Source of the DNA: Heyndrickxia ginsengihumi
Lineage (GTDB): Bacteria > Bacillota > Bacilli > Bacillales > Bacillaceae_C
DNA: 40,271 nt
Reading direction: 5' to 3'
Assembly: GCF_011008565.1 (NCBI RefSeq)
Contig: NZ_JAAIWK010000032.1
Coordinates: 1-40,271, forward strand
Of the stretch, positions 7,496-16,195 are shown in pieces (position 1 is the first letter of the stretch; the number at the start of each line of letters is the position of its first letter). Position numbers and translations under genes: made by a program. Below the pieces are notes generated by a model, which did not search any database, was not told the DNA's origin, and saw nothing but the letters and a program-made list of their open reading frames with translations.

Positions 7496-9418
7496 ATGTC
7501 TGACATTTCGATTGACAATCGGCTATTCCAGCTAATTGAAATGACGAGAAAGAAAGAATATTGCACGTTAGATTATTTTGCACAAACGATGGATGTTAGT
7601 ACGAGAACGATTAGGAATTATATTAAACAGTTAAATAGTGATTTAAAAGGGATCGCTTCATTAGTGAGTGAAAGAGGCAAAGGCTATCGATTAATGATTC
7701 AAGATGAAGAACAGTTTAAGAACTTTATGAAAAAAGTAAACTCAGAGAACAGCCTTTTAGATTCACCGCAATCGCGGATCGCATTTATTATTGATCAGCT
7801 AATAAATAGCGAGGGAATGAATACGCTTGATGAAATGGCCTTCAATATGAATATTGGCAGGACAACACTTATTAATGAATTAAAAAAAGCAACAGTTTCC
7901 TTAAAAACTTATAATTTAGCCATTCATGGAAAACCAAACAGTGGAATGTATTTAAGCGGTACTGAACATGATTTACGATTTTTTATTTTAGATCATGTTT
8001 ATAATTATTTATATCGTTTCTATCCGTTGGATGAAGACATTAAAGAGTCAATTATAAGGATTGCGAATCGATATGATTTAGAATCTAATACTCAGCAATT
8101 ATTAATGCAGTTTATTATAGTAATGCTTGACCGGCTTTTACACGACCACCCAATACATGATATGAACGAGAAATATACGAAATTACTAGATACAAAAGAT
8201 TATGAGATTGCAAAGGAAATAGCTGCGGCCATTGAAAATCAGCTGCCAATTAGCATTCCTCAGCAAGAAGTTCTGTTTATTACATTGCCAATTGCAGGGC
8301 GAAGAACACCGACGAATAATCAAACGATGGTTGATATTGCGATTACCGATGATATTAAAAGATTGCTAAATTTGATTATTGAACAAATCGGCTTTGATGA
8401 AAGCGTTATTCAAGAAAATCGGTCTTTCTTTACAGACTTGCAATATCATTTAACTTTCATGTTAAATCGTTTAATGTTTGATCTACGCTTAAAAAACCCG
8501 TTGCTGTCAGATGTGAAGGAAAAATATCCTGTTGCATTTAAAATGGCAGAAATTGCCGGACAAGTAATTGAAAACGAATATGCTCTTAAAGTTTCTGAAG
8601 ATGAACTTGGCTACATTGCATTTTATTTTGGCGTTTTCATTACTCAAAATGATGTTAAAGTGAAAAACTTGAAGAAGGTAGCTGTTATTTGTGGTACTGG
8701 AAGAGGAACAGCAAAATTAGTTGCTATTCAATTACAACGCATTTTAAATCAGCATACAGCCATTGAATTATTCTCAGAAAATGAGGTAACAAAAGAGAGA
8801 TTGGCAGATTACGATCTTGTTTTTTCAACAGTAGAACTGTCATTTGAAACCGATTCTCCATTAATTATGATTAATGAGATTTTTGATGAAAGCAGCGTTT
8901 CACGTGAAATTGAAAAAGTAACTTATTTACAAAAGTTTAAACTAAAACAAGCCAGAAATCATTATTCTATTATAAGACTGTTAATAAATGAGGAAAAATA
9001 TTTCGTCTTAGATCATACGAAACGTTATTATGAAAACTTGGACCATATGGTAGATGTTTTAGTACAGCAAGGCTATCTGGACGACGATTTCAAAGAACGG
9101 CTTAAGGTTAGGAATGAAAAAGGGTCGATGGTCTTTGACCAGTATATCGCTTTACCTCATACCGTGAACTATAAGTCGGATCAGATTGAATTGGCACTCG
9201 GAGTATTTCCTGAAAAAATAAAAGCTGACGGAAAAGAAATTAAACTTGTCTTTTTATTAGGGATACCGAAAGAAACCGATAACGATTCTAGCCTTTTAGT
9301 AAAAATTTATGATGAAGTTCTTCGGATTGGGACTGATAAAGAGTTAATCGAGCGCTTGTCAAAAGCGACGAACTATATAGATGTTTCGCAATATCTTGAG
9401 CAGGCAAGTAGGTTGTAA
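7496..9418 (+). CDS. PRD-containing, PTS-regulated transcriptional activator of the sorbitol operon (GutR/MtlR-type)
   Basis: A 640-residue regulator. N-terminal helix-turn-helix (about 10-60, DVSTRTIRNYIKQL), a second winged-helix segment (about 85-160), PRD1 (about 175-285, with His216 and His218), PRD2 (about 290-390, with His318), an EIIB-like domain with Cys399 (VAVICGTGRGTAKL) and an EIIA-type domain with His555 (YIALPHTV). Proteins of this layout (MtlR, LicR) bind DNA, are switched by PTS phosphorylation and activate PTS sugar operons. PRD2 reads ELGYIAFYF where the family usually has a second His (YIALHF), so one common phosphorylation site is missing. The ATG has AAAGGTGGTG upstream. 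The nested dyad before the operon is its likely target. Confidence 0.88.
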   Translation: MSDISIDNRLFQLIEMTRKKEYCTLDYFAQTMDVSTRTIRNYIKQLNSDLKGIASLVSERGKGYRLMIQDEEQFKNFMKKVNSENSLLDSPQSRIAFIIDQLINSEGMNTLDEMAFNMNIGRTTLINELKKATVSLKTYNLAIHGKPNSGMYLSGTEHDLRFFILDHVYNYLYRFYPLDEDIKESIIRIANRYDLESNTQQLLMQFIIVMLDRLLHDHPIHDMNEKYTKLLDTKDYEIAKEIAAAIENQLPISIPQQEVLFITLPIAGRRTPTNNQTMVDIAITDDIKRLLNLIIEQIGFDESVIQENRSFFTDLQYHLTFMLNRLMFDLRLKNPLLSDVKEKYPVAFKMAEIAGQVIENEYALKVSEDELGYIAFYFGVFITQNDVKVKNLKKVAVICGTGRGTAKLVAIQLQRILNQHTAIELFSENEVTKERLADYDLVFSTVELSFETDSPLIMINEIFDESSVSREIEKVTYLQKFKLKQARNHYSIIRLLINEEKYFVLDHTKRYYENLDHMVDVLVQQGYLDDDFKERLKVRNEKGSMVFDQYIALPHTVNYKSDQIELALGVFPEKIKADGKEIKLVFLLGIPKETDNDSSLLVKIYDEVLRIGTDKELIERLSKATNYIDVSQYLEQASRL

Positions 9419-9445
9419 AATATTTAATTTTTAGGGGGTAGCGTT

Positions 9446-9901
9446 ATGCAAATATTTGTCATCATGATGTTTATTGCAGTTGCATTTATTGTGCAAACAG
9501 GTTTAGGTTATTTACAAATCAAGCATTTTTCGAAAGCGTATACAGAATTGCGTAAGATTGGAAAAGTAGCTATTGGTAAAAGACCTGGAAAAATTCGTGC
9601 GGGAACTATTGTACTCTTTGCAGTATCACAAAGCGGGAAAATTTTACAAGCAAAAAAAATACAAGGGGTTACAGTAATGGCGAAAGTTCGTGATTTACAA
9701 GGATTTACAGGCAAGAATATTAAAACATTAAATGAAAATGATTTGGAGGCTTGTAATAAGCTCTTAAAACAAGCGATTCTTGAGGCTGTGAGCAACTATA
9801 AGATCATTATGAGCGGTGGACAAATTCCAGAAAAAAATAGTCTCTTTAAACGAGTAATGAATCAGGCGGATCGTCTAGTATCTATAAAAAAACATAATTA
9901 A
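9446..9901 (+). CDS. gutM: Glucitol operon regulator GutM
   Basis: A 151-residue GutM-family protein. It has one N-terminal hydrophobic helix (about residues 3-22) followed by a soluble basic domain with IGKRPGKIRAGTIVLFAV, a hallmark of the family. In enterobacteria GutM (SrlM) is an activator of the glucitol operon; how the membrane-anchored form acts is not obvious from sequence. It lies 27 nt after the PRD regulator and 14 nt before the EIIC gene, so the genes are co-transcribed. The ATG has AGGGGGTAGC upstream. Confidence 0.9.
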   Translation: MQIFVIMMFIAVAFIVQTGLGYLQIKHFSKAYTELRKIGKVAIGKRPGKIRAGTIVLFAVSQSGKILQAKKIQGVTVMAKVRDLQGFTGKNIKTLNENDLEACNKLLKQAILEAVSNYKIIMSGGQIPEKNSLFKRVMNQADRLVSIKKHN

Positions 9902-9915
9902 GAGGTGAGAAGACA

Positions 9916-10467
9916 ATGGATATTATTGTTATGTTGGCACAAGGTTTTATGCATTTATTTCAAACGGGAGCAAAAACGTTTATTTCGTGGATGAAAGACA
10001 TCGTACCTGTTGTTTTACTATTAATGGTGGCGATGAATACATTAATTCAATTAGTAGGGGATAAACGTATTAACCGTTTAGCAATGGCTTCATCTAAAAA
10101 TCCACTATTAAGATATTTAGTGCTTCCACTAGTAGGGTCCTTTATGTTAGGAAACCCTATGGCATTGTCATTAGGACGCTTTTTACCAGAAAAATACAAA
10201 CCAAGCTACTATGCTTCAGGTGCTTATTTCTGTCATACGAGTAACGGATTATTCCCACATATTAATCCTGGTGAATTGTTTATTTGGCTCGGAATTGCAA
10301 CAGGCATTGAAAAACTAGGCTTAAATACAGCTGACTTGGCTGTACGCTATTTTCTTGTCGGTTTAGTAATGAATTTTTTTTCCGGGTGGATAACTGACTT
10401 TACAACAAAAATGGTTGAGAAACAACAAAATATTAAATTGAAATCAGATGTGAAATTAAATCATTGA
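9916..10467 (+). CDS. srlA: PTS glucitol/sorbitol EIIC component (SrlA/GutA)
   Basis: A membrane channel subunit of the glucitol PTS that carries sorbitol across the membrane while it is phosphorylated. At 183 residues it has the usual length of the small EIIC-Gut protein. Hydrophobic helices are visible at about 25-45, 65-85, 110-130 and 140-160, and it carries the conserved [20 protein letters not shown] and [17 protein letters not shown] blocks. The second membrane half of the permease is fused to EIIB in the next gene. The gap to gutM is 14 nt and to the EIIB gene 19 nt. Confidence 0.95.
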   Translation: MDIIVMLAQGFMHLFQTGAKTFISWMKDIVPVVLLLMVAMNTLIQLVGDKRINRLAMASSKNPLLRYLVLPLVGSFMLGNPMALSLGRFLPEKYKPSYYASGAYFCHTSNGLFPHINPGELFIWLGIATGIEKLGLNTADLAVRYFLVGLVMNFFSGWITDFTTKMVEKQQNIKLKSDVKLNH

Positions 10468-10486
10468 TGGTAAGGAGGTTATAATC

Positions 10487-11512
10487 ATGACGGAATATCG
10501 TTCTGTAAAAATTGTTCGAGGTAGTGGTGGTTTCGGAGGACCGTTGACGATTACTCCGACAGCTACAAAAAATAAAATTGTTTATATTACTGGTGGCGGC
10601 GCAAAACCAGCGATTGTCGACAAAATTGCTGAATTAACCGGTGCAGAGCCTGTTAACGGTTTCCAGACATCGGTCCCTGATGAAACAATTGCAGTTGTAA
10701 TTATTGATTGCGGTGGGACATTACGTTGTGGTATTTATCCACAAAAACGCATTCCAACAATTAATATTATGCCAACAGGCAGAAGCGGTCCATTAGCTAA
10801 ATTTATTACTGAAGATATTTATGTTTCTGCTGTTGATGTTGATCAAGTACAACCAGTTGAGGCGAGCGCTCTATCGAATATTGCAGCGGCAGCGGAAAAA
10901 TTGCCTGATTCTGAGTCTGAAAGAGAGTTTAAATATAGCAGTGATAAAAAGATCTCACAAACATTGGCTGCAAGCAGTAAAAAGAGTTTATTGACGAAAA
11001 TAGGGCTTGGCGCAGGTAAAGTCATTAACACTTTCTATCAGGCTGGTCGTGATGCAGTACAAACAATGATTAATACGATTATTCCATTTATGGCCTTCGT
11101 ATCCCTATTAATTGGGATTATTCAAGGTTCAGGAATCGGCAACCTATTTGCTAAGATGATGTCTCCGCTTGCAGGAAATATATGGGGGCTACTCTTAATC
11201 GGATTCATTTGTTCATTACCATTTTTATCTCCTTTACTTGGACCAGGGGCTGTCATCGCACAAATTATCGGAACACTAATAGGTGTAGAAATTGGCAAAG
11301 GCAATATTCCGCCAAACTTGGCACTGCCGGCGCTGTTTGCGATTAATACGCAAAATGCGTGCGACTTTATTCCTGTAGGATTAGGCCTTGCTGAGGCAGA
11401 AGCTGAAACGGTAGAGGTCGGTGTGCCAGCTGTACTTTATTCGCGGTTTTTAATTGGAGTCCCGAGGGTATTTGTTGCTTGGCTAGCAAGTTTTGGCCTA
11501 TATCAATCATGA
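10487..11512 (+). CDS. srlE: PTS glucitol/sorbitol EIIB component with membrane domain (SrlE)
   Basis: The phosphoryl-transfer and second membrane subunit of the glucitol PTS. The N-terminal EIIB domain (about 1-165) contains [17 protein letters not shown], with Cys75 at the position of the phosphocysteine in the E. coli protein. The C-terminal part (about 180-341) has four to five hydrophobic helices and the conserved [18 protein letters not shown] block. At 341 residues it is slightly longer than the E. coli protein. The ATG has AAGGAGG upstream. It acts at the membrane with the EIIC gene before it and the EIIA gene after it. Confidence 0.95.
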   Translation: MTEYRSVKIVRGSGGFGGPLTITPTATKNKIVYITGGGAKPAIVDKIAELTGAEPVNGFQTSVPDETIAVVIIDCGGTLRCGIYPQKRIPTINIMPTGRSGPLAKFITEDIYVSAVDVDQVQPVEASALSNIAAAAEKLPDSESEREFKYSSDKKISQTLAASSKKSLLTKIGLGAGKVINTFYQAGRDAVQTMINTIIPFMAFVSLLIGIIQGSGIGNLFAKMMSPLAGNIWGLLLIGFICSLPFLSPLLGPGAVIAQIIGTLIGVEIGKGNIPPNLALPALFAINTQNACDFIPVGLGLAEAEAETVEVGVPAVLYSRFLIGVPRVFVAWLASFGLYQS

Positions 11513-11583
11513 AAACTAGTTGAATTAAACTATGTAATAGGATGGGAGGTTAGTAGCACAGCAAAGGGCTCGTGCTAGAAGCG

Positions 11584-11958
11584 ATGAAAACAATTTATAA
11601 GAATCAAGTAAAAAGTATAGGTCCAATGGCAAACACCTTTCTTGATGAAAAAATGTTTATTTTATTTGGTAACGAAGCACCACAAGATCTAAAAGATTTT
11701 TGCTATAGCATTGATGTTGTCAATGTTGATGAGGAAATTCAAGCAGGTCAAGTACTTTATATTAATAATGAAGCCTTTAAAATCACATCTGTTGGTGATG
11801 TTGTTCAACAAAATTTAACGACTTTAGGTCATATTACGTTACGTTTTGATGGTTCAACAACTCCAGAACTTCCAGGCACTTTATATTTGGAAGAGAAAGA
11901 GATTCCTTCAATTGAACCGGGAACCGAAATAAAAATTGTAAGCGAGCAGGCATCGTAA
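11584..11958 (+). CDS. srlB: PTS glucitol/sorbitol EIIA component (SrlB), unusual phosphosite
   Basis: The soluble EIIA-Gut subunit, which passes phosphate from HPr to EIIB. The fold is clear from MKTIYKNQVKSIGPMA, ILFGNEAPQDLKDFC and GHITLRFDGSTTPELPGTL. I chose the ATG at 11584 (124 residues) because it aligns with the E. coli start. A GTG at 11572 with AAAGGG just before it is an alternative giving 128 residues. An in-frame stop at 11551 rules out an earlier start. As I remember the E. coli protein, the phosphorylated residue is His43 in CFIHCH. Here the aligned segment reads CYSIDVV with no His. The only His in the protein is in GHITLRFDG. Either firmicute EIIA-Gut proteins use a different His or this one is not phosphorylated in the usual way. 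Confidence 0.88.
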   Translation: MKTIYKNQVKSIGPMANTFLDEKMFILFGNEAPQDLKDFCYSIDVVNVDEEIQAGQVLYINNEAFKITSVGDVVQQNLTTLGHITLRFDGSTTPELPGTLYLEEKEIPSIEPGTEIKIVSEQAS

Positions 11959-11996
11959 TCTATTGAATTTTTTTCATTATAAAGCGACAAATTAGA

Positions 11997-12030
11997 AGGC
12001 TTAGTCTTTTATAGGTTAAGCCTCTCTTTT
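11997..12030 (+). other. Hairpin between EIIA and aldolase genes, possible partial terminator
   Basis: AGGCTTA (11997-12003) pairs perfectly with TAAGCCT (12017-12023), followed by CTCTTTTAT. The next ribosome binding site begins right after. It could reduce read-through into the last two genes or protect the 3' end of the PTS mRNA. Confidence 0.5.
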
Positions 12031-12046
12031 ATAAGGAGGAATAGGG

Positions 12047-12727
12047 ATGAGATTATATATTGATTCCGCTAATGTAGAAGAAATTGCTCATCTAATAGAG
12101 TATTATCCAATTGCAGGTGTTACAACCAATCCGTCAATTATTGTTCAGGAGCAACGCCCTTACCTAGAATTATTTAAAGAAATTAGAGAAGTGATTGGCG
12201 GAGAGAGAGAATTATTTATTCAAGTCATCGGAGAGTGTGCAGAAGAAATCGTAGCGGAAGCTAAATTTATAAGCAAGCAAATACAAGGGAATGTTGTTAT
12301 AAAAATTCCTGTAACAGAAGAAGCCATCAAAGCAACGAAAATACTTGTGAGCGATGGGATTGCCGTGCTTGGAACTGCAATATACACTCCGTTTCAGGCA
12401 TTGATGGCGGCGAAGGCTGGCGCCAAATATGTCGCACCATATGTGAATAGAATCGATAATTTAACTGGCAATGGAACAAAAGTAGTTGCGGAAATTGCAC
12501 AATTATTTTCTAACTATGAAGTGGCAACGGAAATTTTAGCAGCGAGCTTTAAAAATGTGCAACAAATACATGATGTTTGTCTTGCAGGAGCCCATACTGT
12601 AACCGTAGCCCCACAATTAATTTCAACGTTTGTATCATTTCCGGCTACCGTTAATGATATTGCTGCTTTTAAAAAACAATGGCAGCAAGCATATGGGAAA
12701 GATAAGTCCACATTAATAAATTCTTAA
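12047..12727 (+). CDS. fsa: Fructose-6-phosphate aldolase / transaldolase-like protein
   Basis: A 226-residue class I aldolase of the small transaldolase/FSA family. Asp6 (YIDSANVEE), the TTNPS motif (26-30) and the Schiff-base Lys86 in VVIKIPVTEE are all present. Members either cleave fructose 6-phosphate to dihydroxyacetone and glyceraldehyde 3-phosphate or act as transaldolases; sequence alone does not separate the two. Placement right after the glucitol PTS genes means its likely substrate, fructose 6-phosphate, is the product of the first gene of the operon. The ATG has AAGGAGG upstream. The HAD gene follows after 26 nt. Confidence 0.85.
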   Translation: MRLYIDSANVEEIAHLIEYYPIAGVTTNPSIIVQEQRPYLELFKEIREVIGGERELFIQVIGECAEEIVAEAKFISKQIQGNVVIKIPVTEEAIKATKILVSDGIAVLGTAIYTPFQALMAAKAGAKYVAPYVNRIDNLTGNGTKVVAEIAQLFSNYEVATEILAASFKNVQQIHDVCLAGAHTVTVAPQLISTFVSFPATVNDIAAFKKQWQQAYGKDKSTLINS

Positions 12728-12753
12728 CTACTCGGCCAATCTAGGAGGAAAAA

Positions 12754-13545
12754 ATGAAAAATAAGCAAACGATATTTTTTGATTTAGATGGCACACTTTT
12801 AACTAGTAAATTAACGGTAGCGACCAGTTCAATTGCTGCAATTAATAGATTAATTGAACAGGGGGCTGAACCTGTTATTGCTACAGGTCGCACACTCTGT
12901 GAGATCGGGCATATTTTAGAGAAAACTGGGATCCAATCTTGTGTAGCGATGAATGGGCAATATGTTATCTACAATGGAAAATTGATTTATGAAAATCCAT
13001 TTAATAAACAACAAGTAAAGTCCTTACATATGGAAGCGTCACGTAATGGTCATGAAATGGCCTTTTATAATGCTGATCATATTCATGTAACTGCAGCTCA
13101 TTCTGAATTAATTTCGAAAAATTATCAACGTGTAGGTGGTAAGTATCCAACAGTTGATAGCAGTATCTATTTAAAAGAGCCTACTCATCTAATGCTGCTT
13201 TTTTGTAAAGAAGGTGAAGAAAAGTATTACCAAGAGAGATTTCCTCATTTTCAATTTATACGAAATTCTCCATTTGGATGTGATGTATATCCTGTAGGAA
13301 CATCAAAAGCTTCTGGAATAGAACAGCTTATTTCTTGGCAGCAACAATCTTTAGAGTTCACTTATGCTTTCGGAGATGGTTTAAACGATATTGAAATGTT
13401 CGAGGTTGTAAAACATACGGTTGCTATGGGAAACGCAGTAGATGTTTTAAAAGAGAAGGCAGAGTATGTAACTACTTCTAACGATGAAGATGGAATCAGT
13501 AATGGTCTCCAGCTTTGCGGCCTATTACAGACGATACATTATTGA
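12754..13545 (+). CDS. Cof-type HAD-IIB phosphatase
   Basis: A 263-residue HAD hydrolase of the Cof subfamily. Motif I is FFDLDGTLL with Asp10 and Asp12, motif II is the IATGRT segment near residue 48, and motif IV is FGDGLNDIEMF near residue 210. These proteins remove phosphate from sugar phosphates or flavin/pyridoxal phosphates. Its place as the last gene of the sorbitol operon suggests a sugar phosphate substrate, perhaps to relieve sugar-phosphate stress, but this is inference. The ATG has CTAGGAGG upstream, and a strong terminator follows. Confidence 0.85.
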   Translation: MKNKQTIFFDLDGTLLTSKLTVATSSIAAINRLIEQGAEPVIATGRTLCEIGHILEKTGIQSCVAMNGQYVIYNGKLIYENPFNKQQVKSLHMEASRNGHEMAFYNADHIHVTAAHSELISKNYQRVGGKYPTVDSSIYLKEPTHLMLLFCKEGEEKYYQERFPHFQFIRNSPFGCDVYPVGTSKASGIEQLISWQQQSLEFTYAFGDGLNDIEMFEVVKHTVAMGNAVDVLKEKAEYVTTSNDEDGISNGLQLCGLLQTIHY

Positions 13546-13599
13546 GATGTTTTAAATAAAGATGACTGATTCCTTTTAGCATCTATAAACTACTAAAAA

Positions 13600-13624
13600 C
13601 CCAAAGGATTCTTTTTCCTTTGGG
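13600..13624. terminator. Bidirectional terminator between sorbitol operon and monooxygenase gene
   Basis: CCCAAAGGA (13600-13608) pairs with TCCTTTGGG (13616-13624). T-rich sequence lies on the 3' side on the plus strand and the A-run before it serves as a T-run on the minus strand, so it suits both converging genes. Confidence 0.8.
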
Positions 13625-13636
13625 CCTTTCTATCCA

Positions 13637-15067
13637 TTAAACTTCATGACTCACAGTCTTTGACCACTCGCCGATAAATTCTGCTTCATTATAGTTAAAG
13701 AAATCTTGTAACTTTTCATTCTTTTGATCGTGAAAGAGTTCATCTGCAACTGCTGCAACAAGTTTTGGTATACCTTGTTTCATACCAGACAAAGCAGAAG
13801 CTGAAAGTCCGCAACTAATTAAAGCTGAATAATTAAAGGCAAAAATTCCATGAAGCATTTTCTTACCTTTTTCATCGCGGCTTAAAAAAGCAAAACCAGG
13901 ACTTAAATAAGGATGTTCATCAATCACAGGGTTTTCTATTTTTTCAGGAGGATTATAGCAGTCTCCCCAGCGAGCAATATGTTTTTCAACGAGCTTCAGT
14001 TCCGGACGTAATGCTGGATCAGTAACGAGTCCAGTGCTAATAATCAAGAAATCAAAATCGAAAATGCCTTGCGGTGTAGTTACAGCTACTCCATTATTTA
14101 AAGCTTTAACATCGAGCCAAGGGGCACCTAAGTGCAAGTTAAAGCCAGGCCATGAAGAAGCACGTAGGAATGTATCATTTGTCGGTGGTTGGTTATGGTT
14201 AAAGAAATGAGACATGACCGCATATTTTTCTGCATCCGAAAGTACATGAAAATGTTCAATCATGCCGGAAACTTCCATTTGACGAATTGGATTGACTTGC
14301 GGTAATTTTTTACGACGAACAAAGACGTGCGTCTCTGCGGCTCCTTCAGAAAGGGCAACATTTGCATTATCAAAGGCGGACGCACCTCCTCCTAAAACGG
14401 CAAGCCTCTTTCCTTTTAGTGCTTTAAAATTAATCGCTTCAGACGTATGGGCATAGAGATGTGCTGGCAATTTTTTGCGAATCATTGGTGGAACATGCCA
14501 TTCGCCGCCGCCTTGAATCCCGGTGGCAAGAATAACTTTTCGGGTTAATATTTCGTTTGTTGGTGCCCCTGTCCCTCCGATATGCAATCGATGGATTCCA
14601 TCCTCTGTAGGTTCGATAAGGTTTAGTTTCACCTCGTTGATAACGGGAAGATTTAATATTTTTCGATACCAGCGTAAGTAGTTCATCCAGTCCCCGCGTG
14701 GAATCTTATCGATCGCTTCCCAGCTTTCTGTCCCAAATTGGGCTTCCCACCATGAACGAAAAGTAAGAGATGGAATACCAAGATCAAGTGGGGTTAAATG
14801 TTTCGGTGTTCTTAATGTCACCATTCGTGCATATGTCTCCCAAGGTCCCTCTAATCCTTCCCGGTTTTCATCAATAACGAGAATGTTTGGTATACGTTCA
14901 CGCAACAAACCAAATGCAGCGCCTAAACCACTTTGGCCGCCACCAACGATTACAACATCGAAAACATGTCCATCAGAATGGACAGTTGGCTGCACCCAAT
15001 CAGGTCCACCAAAGCCAAGATAGGAAAGATCTGTTTTCACTTGTTTATTTAATGCTTCTAAACTCAT
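13637..15067 (-). CDS. FAD-dependent oxidoreductase, flavin monooxygenase (BVMO/FMO)-like
   Basis: A 476-residue two-dinucleotide-binding-domain flavoprotein. The FAD site is VVIVGGGQSGLGAA (about residues 38-51) and the NAD(P)H site is LAVLGGGASAFDNA (about 223-236). It resembles flavin-containing and Baeyer-Villiger monooxygenases, which oxygenate ketones, amines or sulfur compounds. The BVMO fingerprint FxGxxxHxxxWP is not evident, so the exact reaction is open. The longest frame starts at 15097. I prefer the ATG at 15067 because AAAGGA lies 9 nt before it. It is a single-gene unit converging on the sorbitol operon. Confidence 0.8.
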   Translation of the reverse strand: MSLEALNKQVKTDLSYLGFGGPDWVQPTVHSDGHVFDVVIVGGGQSGLGAAFGLLRERIPNILVIDENREGLEGPWETYARMVTLRTPKHLTPLDLGIPSLTFRSWWEAQFGTESWEAIDKIPRGDWMNYLRWYRKILNLPVINEVKLNLIEPTEDGIHRLHIGGTGAPTNEILTRKVILATGIQGGGEWHVPPMIRKKLPAHLYAHTSEAINFKALKGKRLAVLGGGASAFDNANVALSEGAAETHVFVRRKKLPQVNPIRQMEVSGMIEHFHVLSDAEKYAVMSHFFNHNQPPTNDTFLRASSWPGFNLHLGAPWLDVKALNNGVAVTTPQGIFDFDFLIISTGLVTDPALRPELKLVEKHIARWGDCYNPPEKIENPVIDEHPYLSPGFAFLSRDEKGKKMLHGIFAFNYSALISCGLSASALSGMKQGIPKLVAAVADELFHDQKNEKLQDFFNYNEAEFIGEWSKTVSHEV

Positions 15068-15157
15068 TTTGTTCATTCCTTTCATGGATGTTAGCAAGGG
15101 GTGTGTGAAGATTCCTTACTTCTTTCTGTTAATAAAAGACTGCTTTCGTAAACTTTA

Positions 15158-15261
15158 TTGCTGTTCCATCAAACTATTTCAAGCTTGAAGAGCGGAAGGT
15201 ATGAGACTCTCACGGAAAGGGAGCATCCTAGAGCGGAAATCAATTTCTTTTACAACAGCAA
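15158..15261. repeat. Degenerate copy of a dispersed Bacillaceae palindromic repeat
   Basis: The segment is bounded by inverted TTGCTGTT (15158-15165) and AACAGCAA (15254-15261). It contains GAGCGGAAGG, GAGACTC, GGAAAGGGAGCATCCT and GAGCGGAAATCAA in the order I remember for a GC-rich repeat that is frequent in Bacillus-related genomes. The central part of that repeat seems to be deleted. The rest of 15068-15532 is AT-rich and holds nothing I recognise. Confidence 0.6.
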
Positions 15262-15532
15262 GCTTTTAGAAAAGATCTTATAAAAAATGATGATCTGCAT
15301 GATGAGAGATGGATTCAAAATTTCATAACATATTTGATGGAAAAAGCTTTTTCAGTAGATCTGTATTTATGACTTTATATTATCATTTTTCTGTAAATTC
15401 ATTATATGGGTATTGTATATAAAATTTCTTTCAAAGATTGTTAAGAATTACAAAAATGATGTTAGATAATCTTCCATTTAACTTACAGAATAGGCTAGTG
15501 GTTTATTAATAAAATGGAAAGTCGAGCTCTAC

Positions 15533-15736
15533 ATGGTAATTAGCGATGCATATATTGAAGAGAATTTGAATATGGTCCATAAACTAAAGTTGTTATGTTG
15601 GGGGATAGTTGGAGCTACTTTAGCAACTCACGTTATTGATGATGCTTATACATTAGGAATGTACAAAGCTTGCCACAAATGGGGCAAAAATTACTCTAGC
15701 GTTAAGAAAGCTTGTAAAGTTACTGGTCACTGGTAA
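15533..15736 (+). CDS. Small hypothetical protein with one hydrophobic segment
   Basis: A 67-residue ORF that I do not recognise. It has a hydrophobic stretch LLCWGIVGATLATHVI (about residues 20-35) followed by a Cys/Lys/Trp-rich tail (ACHKWGKNY, KKACKVTGHW) with three Cys in total. A terminator follows 10 nt after the stop, which is the main evidence that it is a gene. Ribosome binding sites are weak both for the ATG at 15533 and for an internal ATG at 15572 that would give MVHKLKLL. It could be a small membrane or secreted peptide. A random ORF cannot be excluded. Confidence 0.4.
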   Translation: MVISDAYIEENLNMVHKLKLLCWGIVGATLATHVIDDAYTLGMYKACHKWGKNYSSVKKACKVTGHW

Positions 15737-15742
15737 TAAAAA

Positions 15743-15770
15743 AGACTCGCACTTAGTGAGAGCCTTTTTA
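15743..15770 (+). terminator. Terminator after the small ORF
   Basis: CTCGCAC (15746-15752) pairs with GTGAGAG (15756-15762) with one mismatch, followed by CCTTTTTATTTTTC. Confidence 0.65.
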
Positions 15771-16195
15771 TTTTTCATTTTTTATTTGTTCAAATAGCTT
15801 TTTCAAATTTTTATAGGCCACCAAAAGCAGATACTTGATAATCCAAATACCACAATACAAACAACTAATATGAATATTAATAAATCCGTATTATCCTCTT
15901 GGAGAATATTTCGTTATTTCTTACTATTTAATGTTATATCATTTATTTTTTCCCATTAAAGAGGATAATTGTCATTAAAGCTACGGATAACTACGAACGG
16001 CTAATTATTGAAGAAGCATTACAAAAATGTGAGATAATGAAGGACGCTAGTGTGCTTTAGGAGTGGATGCTTCAACACTGTCAAGAAAAATGAAAAGTTA
16101 AATATTAACATTGCGAAAATGCAATAGATCATGCAATTTTGCAATTCTTGAAAAGTAGTTGTTTTATAAATAATGTATTCGCAACCAATCTTAAG

